Shown: piece by piece, positions 10,471-19,119 of the stretch | Numbering within the stretch: the stretch's first letter is position 1 | Layout: every line of letters begins with the position of its first letter | Origin: Triparma columacea | Lineage: Eukaryota > Sar > Bolidophyceae > Parmales > Triparmaceae | DNA length: 41,881 nt | Assembly (NCBI GenBank): GCA_030267965.1 | Contig: BRYA01000155.1 | Coordinates: 18,512-60,392, forward strand | Reading direction: 5' to 3' | Made by a program: the position numbers and the translations under genes | Notes under the pieces: model-generated | The model's database searches: none | Told to the model about the DNA's origin: nothing | The model's input: the letters and a program-made list of their open reading frames with translations, nothing else

Positions 10471-10515
10471 TTAAAGCATAATTTATTGTCAAATACCTTC
10501 TTAATACCCTTTATA

Positions 10516-13500
10516 ATGGATGATAAAGACGATCCAATCTTAATATACTATGAAAGCGTGAAGGAAGAGAAAAACAAACAACAAAATCGGTATCTGCAAA
10601 ATCAGAAAGACAAAGATACTGACAATACACTCATACATACGACCACACACACAAACATAGACAACACAGACGATATCACCAAAATCAACGCACTGTTTGG
10701 AGCACAAAGAATAAGAACAACAAATTTCACAAGAACAGCATACTCAACATCAACACTATCTTCAATAACATCAACAATAGCACATAACATACTCTCAATA
10801 CCTCCTCCACCAAAATCACCCCTCCTTTCCTCTTTAAACCCCCCCCCAGCACCCTACGGTATTGTGGTAATAACTACTCCAACATGTGACATAGCCATGC
10901 CCCTCCTCTTGCTAGGTGTTCGATTAGCCCACCGTGTCTCAGTTGTCTCCTCCTCCTATTCCAGCTCCGTTCGTCCCCCTAAATTAGGTGCCTCCGACAA
11001 GTTCTTTTACGCCCTATGCACAAACTCATGCTCCTCACCTGTCAGAGTGCGCTCCATCGTTCAAGCTCTAGTGGCCGGGGATGGGGGGGGAGTTTACGGT
11101 CCCGAGGGAGGTACGGAGTCTGACAATAATCTCGAACATCACGCAGGAGGGGAAACACCACGGGAGAAGAAGGGGTTACGTAACGTTCTCTTCGTATCAG
11201 ATTCACCCTCGGTAACCTCGATTCTAAAGTCAGGTATCACCCTTTCCCCCTACTCCAACTACACGAAAATCATCCCAAAGTCTACCCTCCTCCACCCTCC
11301 TCCCCCCCTCCCCCCAACACCCAAGGCATCGCAGGATGAGGCATTTGAAACACCACTATCATCTAAAGTACCGAACCCTAACCTCCCTTCACACGTAGTA
11401 TTCACATCAGGTACAACCTCTTCGCCTAAAGCATGCTGTACAACACATTCAGCGTTCACTAATTACGTAGTTGGTAAACTTTACCATCACGATATAGGAG
11501 AGGGGTGTAATGTACTGATGATGAGTGGGGTTAACTTCGATCCTAGTCTAGGTGATGTTTATAGTACTTTATTAACCGGTTGGGAGATTCAATCACCACA
11601 CTCATTACACGCAGGAGACGTAGAAGAAGAAGGAGAAATTACAAGAACAAGGAGATTAACGGTATTATCAGACGTATCTCTATTACGTTCAATCACAACG
11701 TCTAATGAGGATGTGGTGGGATCATCAGTTTACAATATAACGCATATATTATGCACGCCTACAATACTTAAATCAATCTCCCTCTACCTCCAACCCGGAT
11801 GCACAGTTGTAACAGGTGGTGAAAACAGTTCTAATAAACTCGAACGTTCACTTATCGAAAGAGGGATTCGTATAGGTAGAACATACGGTACGACAGAAGC
11901 TTGTGTATATCAGACGTTCACATGGGCTGAGGGTAGAGGTGTGGGGGGACCTATGACTGGTAATTTAGTTAAGATCGTTAATGGGGAGGTTGTTATAGGC
12001 GGTGAACAGGTGGTGTATGGGACATGCTATTTAGAAAGAGGGAGAGACAACGGTAGATTTTACAAGGATGGTGACCATAGGTGGTGGTATAAAACCGGAG
12101 ATAGGGGTGAGATGGATGAGAGTGGACGTCTGGTATTGAAGGGTAGGATTGAGGGTGATGGACAGGTTAAGATAAACGGGGTTAGACTTGAACTCGGGAG
12201 CATAGAGGAAGCAATGGAGGACGTGGGGGGGGTCGTTGATACTGCTGTTGCTAAGGTTGAAGTTGGGCAGGACGGTAGGGCCGTGCTGGGCGTTTTCGTT
12301 AAGCTTAAGGAAACGTGCAGGGAGGAGCTGATGGGGGTGGGGGAGGGGGGGGGCGGTTGGATTATGGTGGAACAGAACTCGCTCCTCACGCTTGTTAGGT
12401 ACGTGTGCGAGGAAAGAGTTGGGAAGGAGGGGACACCGACGTACGTGGCTGTAGGGATGACAGGTCGGGAGATGGAGGGGATTGTAGGGCAGACGGGGAA
12501 GACGGATAGGAAGCTGTTGCCCTTGTTCTCAGAAGTACGGAGACGAGCATTTAAGGGTGAAGTCCAAGGACCTCCACTGTCATCACTAGGCTTAATAGGC
12601 AAACACGTGGAGGATGAGATAACGGAGGTCCTAAACCTCACCTCAAAATCATGGTTGACAACGGACGCAACCCTAAGGTCCGTAGGGGGAGACTCCCTAA
12701 CAGCGACGAGGATCGTTAGGGGCATCTACGCAAGGACTCACAGGGTTCACAACGGGAGGAAATTGGGGGGGGAAACAGGGGTCTTAGAGGGACCATGGAA
12801 GGCTAGGGAGATAATGGGGAGGACACTCGGGGAGTACGTCGAGTTCCTCTCCGGCTCAGGAGTTGAGGCCAAGGGGGAGGAGGGGGGGAGGGGGGGAGGC
12901 GAAAGGAGCGGGGAAGGGGGAAGGATAGAGGGGGACGAGGCACCTCACGGTGAACTTTACGGAGCGCTAATGAAAGCGATAACGGCGGGGTGGACGGAGG
13001 TTGCACTCTCCATACTTAACTGTACACCACTGCAACCTAAACTGTTCACACACAACGGGAGAATGGGGAAGGAAGGTTCTCGACTAGTTAGGAAGGCAAA
13101 GTGGACCTCCACGCCCCTCCACTTGGCCTGCAAGTCCGGGCTACCCTCGGTGGTGCTTTGCCTGTTGGGTAAAGGGTGTAGGGTAAGCGTGCCTGACAGC
13201 TCTGGTAACTTTCCGATACACCTTGCGTGTTTGGGGGATGGGGGGGGGAATTTGGAAGGGTATGTTAAGTGCGTTGAAGCTATGATTGATGTAGGGGGGG
13301 TACCGGTTAAGGCGAGAGACGGGAACAAACACACTATCGTTATTGCGGCGGCTAGGGGAGGGAAGGGGAGAATACTTGAGACGGCGATTAGGAAATGGAG
13401 GGAGGGGGGAGGGGGGGGAATTGACGATTGGGATAGATGGGGGAGGACGGCTGTTCACTGGTGCGTAATGAATGGACATGTGGAATGCCTCGAGATACTC

Positions 13501-13644
13501 AAGAGAGAAGGGGCTGACATGGGGGGTGGATGGAAGGGTAAAAAAGGGAAGGGGACAAGCTTGAAAATTGAGACACCGAAGGAGATTGCGGAGAGAATAT
13601 ACGGGGAGGACGGGGGGGAGATTGGAAGAATTCTGAGAGGTTGA
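10516..13644 (+). CDS. NRPS-like adenylation domain - carrier protein - ankyrin repeat fusion (AASDH/ACSF4-like)
   Basis: Single exon, 1042 aa from the first in-frame ATG at 10516. A low-complexity polar N-terminus precedes an AMP-binding adenylation domain. Visible core motifs are A3 TSGTT (about 297-301), A5 TYGTTEA (456-462), A7 YKTGDRGE (525-532), A8 GDGQVKINGVRLEL (about 550-565) and A10 TGKTDRK with the catalytic Lys near 662. A carrier domain follows, with LRSVGGDSL and the phosphopantetheine-accepting Ser at about 727. The C-terminus (about 866-1010) holds ankyrin repeats (STPLHLACKSG, NFPIHLACLG, RTAVHWCVMNGH). No condensation, reductase or thioesterase domain is present. The A domain resembles the AASDH/U26/ACSF4 type, which in animals carries a C-terminal PQQ propeller; here ankyrin repeats take that place. 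It probably activates an amino or acyl acid and loads it on its own carrier; substrate unknown. The coding sequence contains many G runs read as Gly. Confidence 0.85.
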   Translation: MDDKDDPILIYYESVKEEKNKQQNRYLQNQKDKDTDNTLIHTTTHTNIDNTDDITKINALFGAQRIRTTNFTRTAYSTSTLSSITSTIAHNILSIPPPPKSPLLSSLNPPPAPYGIVVITTPTCDIAMPLLLLGVRLAHRVSVVSSSYSSSVRPPKLGASDKFFYALCTNSCSSPVRVRSIVQALVAGDGGGVYGPEGGTESDNNLEHHAGGETPREKKGLRNVLFVSDSPSVTSILKSGITLSPYSNYTKIIPKSTLLHPPPPLPPTPKASQDEAFETPLSSKVPNPNLPSHVVFTSGTTSSPKACCTTHSAFTNYVVGKLYHHDIGEGCNVLMMSGVNFDPSLGDVYSTLLTGWEIQSPHSLHAGDVEEEGEITRTRRLTVLSDVSLLRSITTSNEDVVGSSVYNITHILCTPTILKSISLYLQPGCTVVTGGENSSNKLERSLIERGIRIGRTYGTTEACVYQTFTWAEGRGVGGPMTGNLVKIVNGEVVIGGEQVVYGTCYLERGRDNGRFYKDGDHRWWYKTGDRGEMDESGRLVLKGRIEGDGQVKINGVRLELGSIEEAMEDVGGVVDTAVAKVEVGQDGRAVLGVFVKLKETCREELMGVGEGGGGWIMVEQNSLLTLVRYVCEERVGKEGTPTYVAVGMTGREMEGIVGQTGKTDRKLLPLFSEVRRRAFKGEVQGPPLSSLGLIGKHVEDEITEVLNLTSKSWLTTDATLRSVGGDSLTATRIVRGIYARTHRVHNGRKLGGETGVLEGPWKAREIMGRTLGEYVEFLSGSGVEAKGEEGGRGGGERSGEGGRIEGDEAPHGELYGALMKAITAGWTEVALSILNCTPLQPKLFTHNGRMGKEGSRLVRKAKWTSTPLHLACKSGLPSVVLCLLGKGCRVSVPDSSGNFPIHLACLGDGGGNLEGYVKCVEAMIDVGGVPVKARDGNKHTIVIAAARGGKGRILETAIRKWREGGGGGIDDWDRWGRTAVHWCVMNGHVECLEILKREGADMGGGWKGKKGKGTSLKIETPKEIAERIYGEDGGEIGRILRG

Positions 13645-14017
13645 GGAGGCGGGGGGTATAATTGTGTTGTTATTCGTGTTGTTGTCATGTAAATAAATGT
13701 GCGTTTCCATGGGCGAAAAGGAGGACTGAAAGCCGAAACCTAAAAGCCTCCTAAAAAACATTGCCTAAATTCCAAGTTAGAGCAGAACAGCTTTTTTTGT
13801 GGTCACCCAAACTTCATCCGACTTCTTCTTCATCTCAGACAACAAGCAGAGCAGAGCCTCTTTAGGGTCGGCGGCAGTCACTTTTGGTTGGACTCCAATA
13901 GCGCACCTACACGACACATCTATCTGCCTAAGTGGTGGAATACTTTCAAGGCTTTTTTATTAGTTTCACATCGTAAAATTTGCCGCTAACTTACACTTGG
14001 GATAGGTTCGCTCAAAG

Positions 14018-15177
14018 ATGGCATCACACAATCAGAGGTACAATCGTCACACAATTCATCAGAGACCACAAATGTGACAGTATCTAGTTGGGACGATTTG
14101 ACAGACGGTCAGCGGTTGTGCTTGAAGTGGGCTTATAACCAAGACTGGGATCTCATCAAGGGGTATGCCAAGGAACATGGTCCTGAGGTTTTGTTAGGCG
14201 TTTATTCACAGCATGTTGATGGGAAATGGGAGGTATGGTCAGTCCTCTCAGTCGCCTCTCTTCACGATAATGTTGAGATGGTCAAGCTTACGTTAGAGGC
14301 CGGCTTCAACAACAAGGAAGCCATGTACGAGGCCGCACTTACATCAATGAAGAATAGTGACAATTCAACAATCTTGAGATTGCTCTTAGAACACGGACTT
14401 GACCCTAACATGGACCTACGAGTCGAAGGGATAAGCATTTTCTCCAACCTGTTGATGCTTGCTGCTGAAAGGGGACACATTGATCAGGCCATAGCACTTC
14501 TCGATCATGGAGCAAATGTGAACAAGACAATGGTTCACCCTGATGGAGCTGTTCTTTCACCACTTGTTTTTACTATGAGTTATGGAGCACACGACTTATG
14601 CAGGCTATTTCTCACGCGCGGTGCTATCCCAACCACCAACGACGTGGATATGCTGTTTCGTCATTGCCTCCACGCGTGCAAAGGAGAACACAAAATACTT
14701 AGTAGAGATGTCGCAATAAAGATGTTCGCAACATTTCTTCATCTCGGAAAGCCCGATTCCGACGTAGTTCGAGAGAAATTCGATTCTTTCGCACCTTCAA
14801 AACGAGATCCTACATTCGGCAACATCACGAAACATTACCTTCAAGGCCGTCCCTTCTGCTGCGAGGTTTGCGAGGCTCTAACTGCCAAGGAGCGTGACAA
14901 GCTCCTAATGTGTCCCTGTCGCAATGTCGCCTACTGCTCTAAGGATTGCCAGGTCAAGCACTGGAGGGAGCACAGGGTGCTATGCACGGGACCGCTGAAT
15001 GAAAGGGGGGAGAGCGAGGCAATGGTCAAGAAAAGATCCAAGACAGGGAAGGGGATGAAGGGGGGAGTAGCGGATGTGGGAGTAGCGGATGTGGGAGTAG
15101 CGGAAGGAGCAGGTGCGACGGGGAAGAATGGCAAGAAGGGGAAGAAGGGTAAAAATAGTAGGGGTAAGAAGAAGTGA
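14018..15177 (+). CDS. Ankyrin-repeat MYND zinc-finger protein, copy 1 (start codon out of frame; possible decaying gene)
   Basis: Paralogue of the gene at 15474-16640. The reading frame homologous to copy 2 is open from about 14020 to the stop at 15177. However, the ATG at 14018 that corresponds to the start of copy 2 is two bases out of frame: a CA insertion (CATCACACAATC versus CATCACAATC) shifts it, and translation from it would stop at 14075-14077 after 19 codons. The first in-frame ATG is 14278, which would remove about 85 residues, including the conserved SSWDDLTDGQ segment, but keep the later ankyrin repeats and MYND finger (CCEVCEAL ... YCSKDCQVKHWREH). The C-terminus has two GVADVG units and a Lys/Gly-rich tail. 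The rest of the frame is intact, so it may be a young pseudogene, use the internal ATG or a non-AUG codon, or reflect an assembly error. Confidence 0.65.
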
Positions 15178-15473
15178 ACGAAACAATACAGTAATGCGGC
15201 GGCTATAAGCAATTTTTCAGAATCCGATGTACATCAAATCGCTTATATTTTATTGCGATTAACGTGAGAATGAACGATTTCATATTTCTCCAACTAATTT
15301 TGTCCTGCTTCCAAGATCCTGCTTCCGAGATGAAACTTTCTCAGAGGTGGACTCCAATATTAGCACATACACGACACTTCTGCCTAAGTGGAATACTCTC
15401 AAGCCTTTCTGGATCACTTTCATATCGTAATTCGCCGCTATAAAACTTACATTTGGGGTTGGTTCGCTCAAAA

Positions 15474-16640
15474 ATGGCATCACAATCAGAGGTACAATCG
15501 TCTCACTATTCATCAGAGACCACAATTTCTGGTTGGGACGACTTGACAGACGGTCAGCAGTTGTGTTTGGAATGGGCTAGTGTGCAAGACTGGGATCGCA
15601 TCAAGGGGTATGTCAAGGAACATGGTCCTGAGGTTTTGTTAGGCGTTTCTTCAGTGCATGTTGATGAGAAATTGAACATAGTTTCAGTCCTCACGATCGC
15701 CTCAATTCACCAGAATGTTGAGATGGTCAAGCTTACCTTAGACGCCGGCTTCGACAACAAGGTATCCATGTACATTGCCGCACAAACATCGATAGATAAT
15801 TGTGACAATTCAACACTCTTGAGATTGCTCTTAGAACATGGACTTGACCCTAATGAGGACCTACTAGTCGAAGGGGTGGTGGGAACCTCTTCCAACCTTT
15901 TGATGCTTACTGTTGGAAGGGGACACATTGATCAGGCCATAGCACTTCTCGATCATGGAGCAAATGTGAACAAGACAGTGGTTGCCCCTGGTGGACATGT
16001 TCTTTCACCACTTACTTCTACTATCTTTTATGGAGTACACGACATATGCAGGCTGTTTCTTACGCGCGGTGCTATTCCAACCACCGACGACGTGGATAAT
16101 GTGTTTTATCATTGCCTCTTAGCGTGCAAAGGAGAACACCCTGACGTTAGTAGAGATGTCGCAATGAAGATGTTCGTAACATTTCTTCATCTCGGAAAGC
16201 CCGATTCCGACACACTTCGAGACAAATTCAATTTAGTCCATCCTTCCAAACGAGATCCTACATTCGGCAACATCACGAAACATTACCTTCAAGGCCGTCC
16301 CTTCTGCTGCGAGGTTTGCGAGGCTCTAACTGCCAAGGAGCGCGACAAGCTCCTAATGTGTCCCTGTCGCAACGTCGCCTACTGCTCGAAGGATTGCCAG
16401 GTCAAGCACTGGAGGGAGCACAGGGTGCAGTGCACGGGACCGCTGAATGAAAGGGGGGAGAGCGAGGCAATGGTCAAGAAAAGATCCAAGACAGGGAAGG
16501 GGATGAAGGGGGGAGGAACGGATGTGGGAGTAGCAGATGTGGGAGTAGCGGATGTGGGAGTAGCGGAAGGAGCAGTTGCGACGGGGAAGAATGGCAAGAA
16601 GGGGAAGAAGGGGAAGAAGGGTAGGGGTAAGAAGAAGTGA
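15474..16640 (+). CDS. Ankyrin-repeat MYND zinc-finger protein, copy 2 (intact)
   Basis: Single exon, 388 aa, with ATG at 15474. The N-terminus contains SGWDDLTDGQQLCLEWA, then about four degenerate ankyrin repeats (about residues 60-240) with typical loops such as LLEHGLDPN and ALLDHGANVN. A MYND zinc finger follows (about 278-320: CCEVC, CPC, YCSKDC, HWREHRVQC), matching the C-x2-C / C-x-C / C-x3-C / H-x3-C pattern. The tail has three GVADVG units, one more than copy 1, and ends in Lys/Gly repeats. MYND fingers bind Pro-rich peptides in partner proteins, so a protein-interaction role is likely; no catalytic domain is present. TATAAA occurs at 15439-15444, but only 30 bp before the ATG. Confidence 0.85.
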   Translation: MASQSEVQSSHYSSETTISGWDDLTDGQQLCLEWASVQDWDRIKGYVKEHGPEVLLGVSSVHVDEKLNIVSVLTIASIHQNVEMVKLTLDAGFDNKVSMYIAAQTSIDNCDNSTLLRLLLEHGLDPNEDLLVEGVVGTSSNLLMLTVGRGHIDQAIALLDHGANVNKTVVAPGGHVLSPLTSTIFYGVHDICRLFLTRGAIPTTDDVDNVFYHCLLACKGEHPDVSRDVAMKMFVTFLHLGKPDSDTLRDKFNLVHPSKRDPTFGNITKHYLQGRPFCCEVCEALTAKERDKLLMCPCRNVAYCSKDCQVKHWREHRVQCTGPLNERGESEAMVKKRSKTGKGMKGGGTDVGVADVGVADVGVAEGAVATGKNGKKGKKGKKGRGKKK

Positions 16641-16764
16641 ACGAAACAACACAGTAATGCGGCGGCTATAAGTTATTTGTCAACGAAGAAATATTAATAT
16701 TATCAGAACAGCAACGGGGATGACAAGAAGAAGAAGAAGAAGATGTTCATTCTCATTTTCCTCC

Positions 16765-17169
16765 TCACTTGTCATTACCAACAGGTTGAAATCCGTTCCA
16801 CCCAACTCTCCAGTCTCTCCATTTATTAAAGCATTCCATCATCCCCTCATTCCACATCTTCCCGCATTCTCTTACACATTCCTTCCTCTCCTTCTCATAC
16901 CCTTCCTCAAAGTCGCACCCTTCCTCGCAGCTCTTCTTTCCCCTAATCCATCTTACGCAGAACAAATTAGCGTACTCGTTACCCTTCATCAAAGAGGAAA
17001 CGCACTTCGGGGAGGATGTACCGTATCGTGAGGTACAGAGGGAGGGAGCGTTTATACGAGCGTTTGGTGGGACACCGTTTTTTAGGGGGGGAGTGGTGAA
17101 GTAGGTTGTTAGGGAGAGGAGAAGGAAGAGGAAGAGGGAGAATATACGGAGGGAGTTAGAACGATCCAT
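16765..17169 (-). CDS. Small secreted Cys-rich protein
   Basis: 134 aa from the ATG at 17169. It begins with a basic n-region and a strongly hydrophobic Leu-rich core (about residues 8-25), a good signal peptide. The mature part contains eight Cys, including a C-x3-C pair in SCEEGCDF and another in KECVRECGK, plus conserved-looking aromatic residues near the end (WRDWRVGWNGF). The spacing suggests a compact disulphide-stabilised or helical-hairpin protein. I do not recognise a family. It is convergent with the ankyrin-MYND copy and divergent from the zinc-finger gene. The opposite strand is also open for 103 codons but is Pro/Leu/Phe-rich, as expected for an antisense shadow. Confidence 0.6.
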   Translation of the reverse strand: MDRSNSLRIFSLFLFLLLSLTTYFTTPPLKNGVPPNARINAPSLCTSRYGTSSPKCVSSLMKGNEYANLFCVRWIRGKKSCEEGCDFEEGYEKERKECVRECGKMWNEGMMECFNKWRDWRVGWNGFQPVGNDK

Positions 17170-17710
17170 GTTGGTGGGAGGTTGTGGAGGGAGGTTGTGG
17201 AGGAAGGAGGGAGATTGTGGAAGAGTTAGGAGATAGGAGGGAAGTGGATGATCAGGTAGATGGGAGAAGCAATTCCTAGTGTGATAGTAGTGATGGTGGT
17301 GGTAGTGATGGTGATAGTAGTGATGTAAAGGTGATGCGGGGTATTAAATGGAGTCACTTTATCTCTCTCTATGCGCAAATTGAGCTAGTCTTTTGGACTA
17401 ATTGTGTGTGTATGTGTATGTTTGTATGTGTATGTGTGTATGTGTATGTATATGTGTAGGGGTAAGGGAATTAGAAAAATGTCCACCAGGAATCCAAAAG
17501 TTCTTTCAGAGAAAATCAAAGGGAAATATTACCAAATCCCGACGAAACCCCGTGTCTTTCATATTGCCGCTTCTCTGCCGTATTTCATTAACACTCTCCT
17601 TCAATTTCCTACCGATCCTCCTCAATTTGGACCTGCAAGTGCTTGCCCCTAACATCCCTGGAGATCTCACTCACTGGAAAGCAATTTTCAGGGAGCTTCA
17701 GGGTACGGTA
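17170..17710. other. Divergent intergenic region with GT-rich microsatellites
   Basis: It holds GGTGGTAGTGATG-type simple sequence (about 17290-17330) and a TGTGTA microsatellite (17403-17459). An open frame continues upstream of 17711 through the microsatellite, but its N-terminal residues are only Val/Cys/Met repeats, so I treat it as untranslated. Confidence 0.5.
17403..17459. repeat. (TG/TA)n microsatellite
   Basis: Alternating TGTGTATG-type dinucleotide sequence of about 57 bp directly upstream of the zinc-finger gene. Confidence 0.85.
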
Positions 17711-18925
17711 ATGAGTGACTTGGGGAATATGGGCGAGACAACAACGAAGAAGGAGATGAGTAGGGTGAAAATTGAGCTTCCTAACGGCTATGGTGAGGTT
17801 GATCAGGCTGGTTGCAAGGTGGAGGATGTTGAGGGTGAGAGTAGCTTTGAGGAATGGGGGGGAGGTGGAGTGGGGGAGTTCGTTTGCTTGTATAGCGATG
17901 AAGAGCAAGAGGAGGAGGATAAGAAAGAAGGGGAGGAAGAGGACATTGGAGGGGAAAAGGGGGGGAGAGGCGCTTTGTTTTGTGGGGTGTGTAAGGAGGA
18001 GGAGGGTAGGGAGGAGGATGAAGTGGATTTGTGTTCGATCGACTCTAACAGCGACGACAGCGAGGAGGAGGATGGAGGGGATGGGGAGGAGGAGGAGGAC
18101 GAGGAGGACGAGGAGGACGAGGAGGACGAGGATCTAGTCTCGATTGATGAGGACAGTGACGAAGAGGCAGAAGTCGAAGAGCAAGCTGTGGGTAGTATGG
18201 AGGATGGGAAGAAGTTTGTTTGTAGTGAACCTGGATGCAGCTACAGGACAAACAAGAAACATTCCCTCAATAGACATCGTGCAGATATCCACAATGAAAA
18301 GGTGACCTGGCACCACTGTGAGGACTGCGACTACAAAGCGAAGCAAAAAAGCACTCTCAAGAGGCATCGTGCAAGTATTCACAACAAAAACGTGACCTGG
18401 CACCACTGTGAGGACTGTGACTACAAAGCGAAGCGAAAATGCCATCTCAAGATGCATCGCGTATTGACCCACAATGAAAACGTGACCTGGCACCACTGTG
18501 AGGACTGCGACTACAAAGCGAAACTAAAAGGTCATCTCAAGCAGCATCGTGCAGATATCCACAATAAAAACGTGATCTGGCACCACTGTGAGGACTGTGA
18601 CTACAAAGCGAAGCAAAAAAGCAGCCTCAAGAAGCATCGTGCTTTAATCCACGATGTAAACGTGACCTGGCACCACTGTGAGGACTGTGACTACAAAGCG
18701 AAACTAAAAGGCTCTCTCAAGATGCATCGCGCAAGTATTCACAACAAAAACGTGACCTGGCACCACTGTGAAGACTGCGATTACAAAGCGAAGCAAAAAA
18801 GCGAACTCAAGAGCCATCGCGCATTCATCCACAATGAAAATGTGACCTGGTACCACTGTGAGGACTGCCACTACAAAGCGAAGCATAAAGGCGCTCTCAA
18901 ACGACATGTCGCCTCAATGCACTAA
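17711..18925 (+). CDS. C2H2 zinc-finger array protein with acidic N-terminus
   Basis: 404 aa from the ATG at 17711, which starts a typical polar N-terminus (MSDLGNMGETTTKKEMSR). Residues about 60-160 are very acidic (Glu/Asp runs with a CGVCKEEE patch). Eight C2H2 fingers follow. The first has C-x4-C (CSEPGC); the other seven are near-copies of HHCEDCDYKAK...LK.HRA.IHN with C-x2-C-x12-H-x4-H. The linkers read NKNVTWH rather than the classical TGEKP. The period is exactly 30 residues. Variation between fingers is concentrated at the helix positions that would contact DNA (for example KQKSTLKRH, KRKCHLKMH, KLKGHLKQH). A DNA- or RNA-binding regulator is likely. An upstream in-frame ATG at 17402 is less credible because it would translate the microsatellite. 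Confidence 0.8.
   Translation: MSDLGNMGETTTKKEMSRVKIELPNGYGEVDQAGCKVEDVEGESSFEEWGGGGVGEFVCLYSDEEQEEEDKKEGEEEDIGGEKGGRGALFCGVCKEEEGREEDEVDLCSIDSNSDDSEEEDGGDGEEEEDEEDEEDEEDEDLVSIDEDSDEEAEVEEQAVGSMEDGKKFVCSEPGCSYRTNKKHSLNRHRADIHNEKVTWHHCEDCDYKAKQKSTLKRHRASIHNKNVTWHHCEDCDYKAKRKCHLKMHRVLTHNENVTWHHCEDCDYKAKLKGHLKQHRADIHNKNVIWHHCEDCDYKAKQKSSLKKHRALIHDVNVTWHHCEDCDYKAKLKGSLKMHRASIHNKNVTWHHCEDCDYKAKQKSELKSHRAFIHNENVTWYHCEDCHYKAKHKGALKRHVASMH
18302..18925 (+). repeat. 90-bp tandem repeats encoding the zinc fingers
   Basis: Seven units begin with GTGACCTGG (or a one-base variant) at 18302, 18392, 18482, 18572, 18662, 18752 and 18842. They are almost identical at the DNA level, including third codon positions, which points to recent expansion or concerted evolution. 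Confidence 0.9.
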
Positions 18926-19119
18926 AATTCACTTACTTTTATAAATCCAAAATGTGCGATCTCCACCAAGATTCCTTTCTTCCTTCCTTTGAAGTCCACC
19001 AGTCTCCCATTGAGTCTCCCTCCATCTTCTCATTGATCTTCTCCTTTCCTCTCTTGTCACTCTCTCCTTTCCCACAGTGTTTCAGATGGGCAAAAGTCGT
19101 ACAAAAGCTCAGTTTGTCC

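Larger units (their letters stand above)
8879..10515. other. AT-rich 1.6-kb intergenic region with inverted repeats
   Basis: No supported gene. Short open frames on both strands (for example 8989-9174 minus) lack domains and overlap each other. Composition is clearly more AT-rich than the flanking genes. It holds a perfect 15-bp inverted repeat (9319-9333 / 9377-9391), a 7-bp stem with a 10-nt loop at 10002-10025, and a small GCGGTT/AACCGC hairpin near 10105-10130. I could not fit a tRNA or snRNA. The right end carries one copy of the 44-bp direct repeat. Confidence 0.5.
13890..16672. repeat. Tandem duplication of an ankyrin-MYND gene with its 5' and 3' flanks
   Basis: Unit 1 spans about 13890-15209 and unit 2 about 15349-16672, in direct orientation and about 1.32 kb each. 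Both contain the promoter-proximal flank (GGACTCCAATA, CTGCCTAAGTGG, TTCGCTCAAA), the whole coding region and the start of the 3' UTR (ACAGTAATGCGGCGGCTATAAG). Similarity is moderate in the 5' and central parts and almost perfect over the last 450 bp or so, which suggests gene conversion or unequal constraint. Confidence 0.85.

Noticed and set aside
9200..10480. tRNA or spliceosomal RNA gene in the AT-rich spacer
   Set aside because: No cloverleaf, no B-box-like GGTTCGANTCC and no Sm-site-plus-stem arrangement could be found by eye.
12060..13761. Long minus-strand Pro/Ser-rich frames opposite the adenylation-ankyrin gene
   Set aside because: They mirror G-rich sense codons; the sense strand shows unambiguous adenylation, carrier and ankyrin motifs.
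17402..17710. N-terminal extension of the zinc-finger protein from an ATG at 17402
   Set aside because: It would translate a TG microsatellite into Val/Cys/Met repeats; the ATG at 17711 starts normal coding sequence.
18952..19119. Upstream ATG at 18952 for the P5A ATPase
   Set aside because: It adds 56 hydrophobic and Ser/Pro-rich residues lacking family similarity; the ATG at 19120 is adequate.
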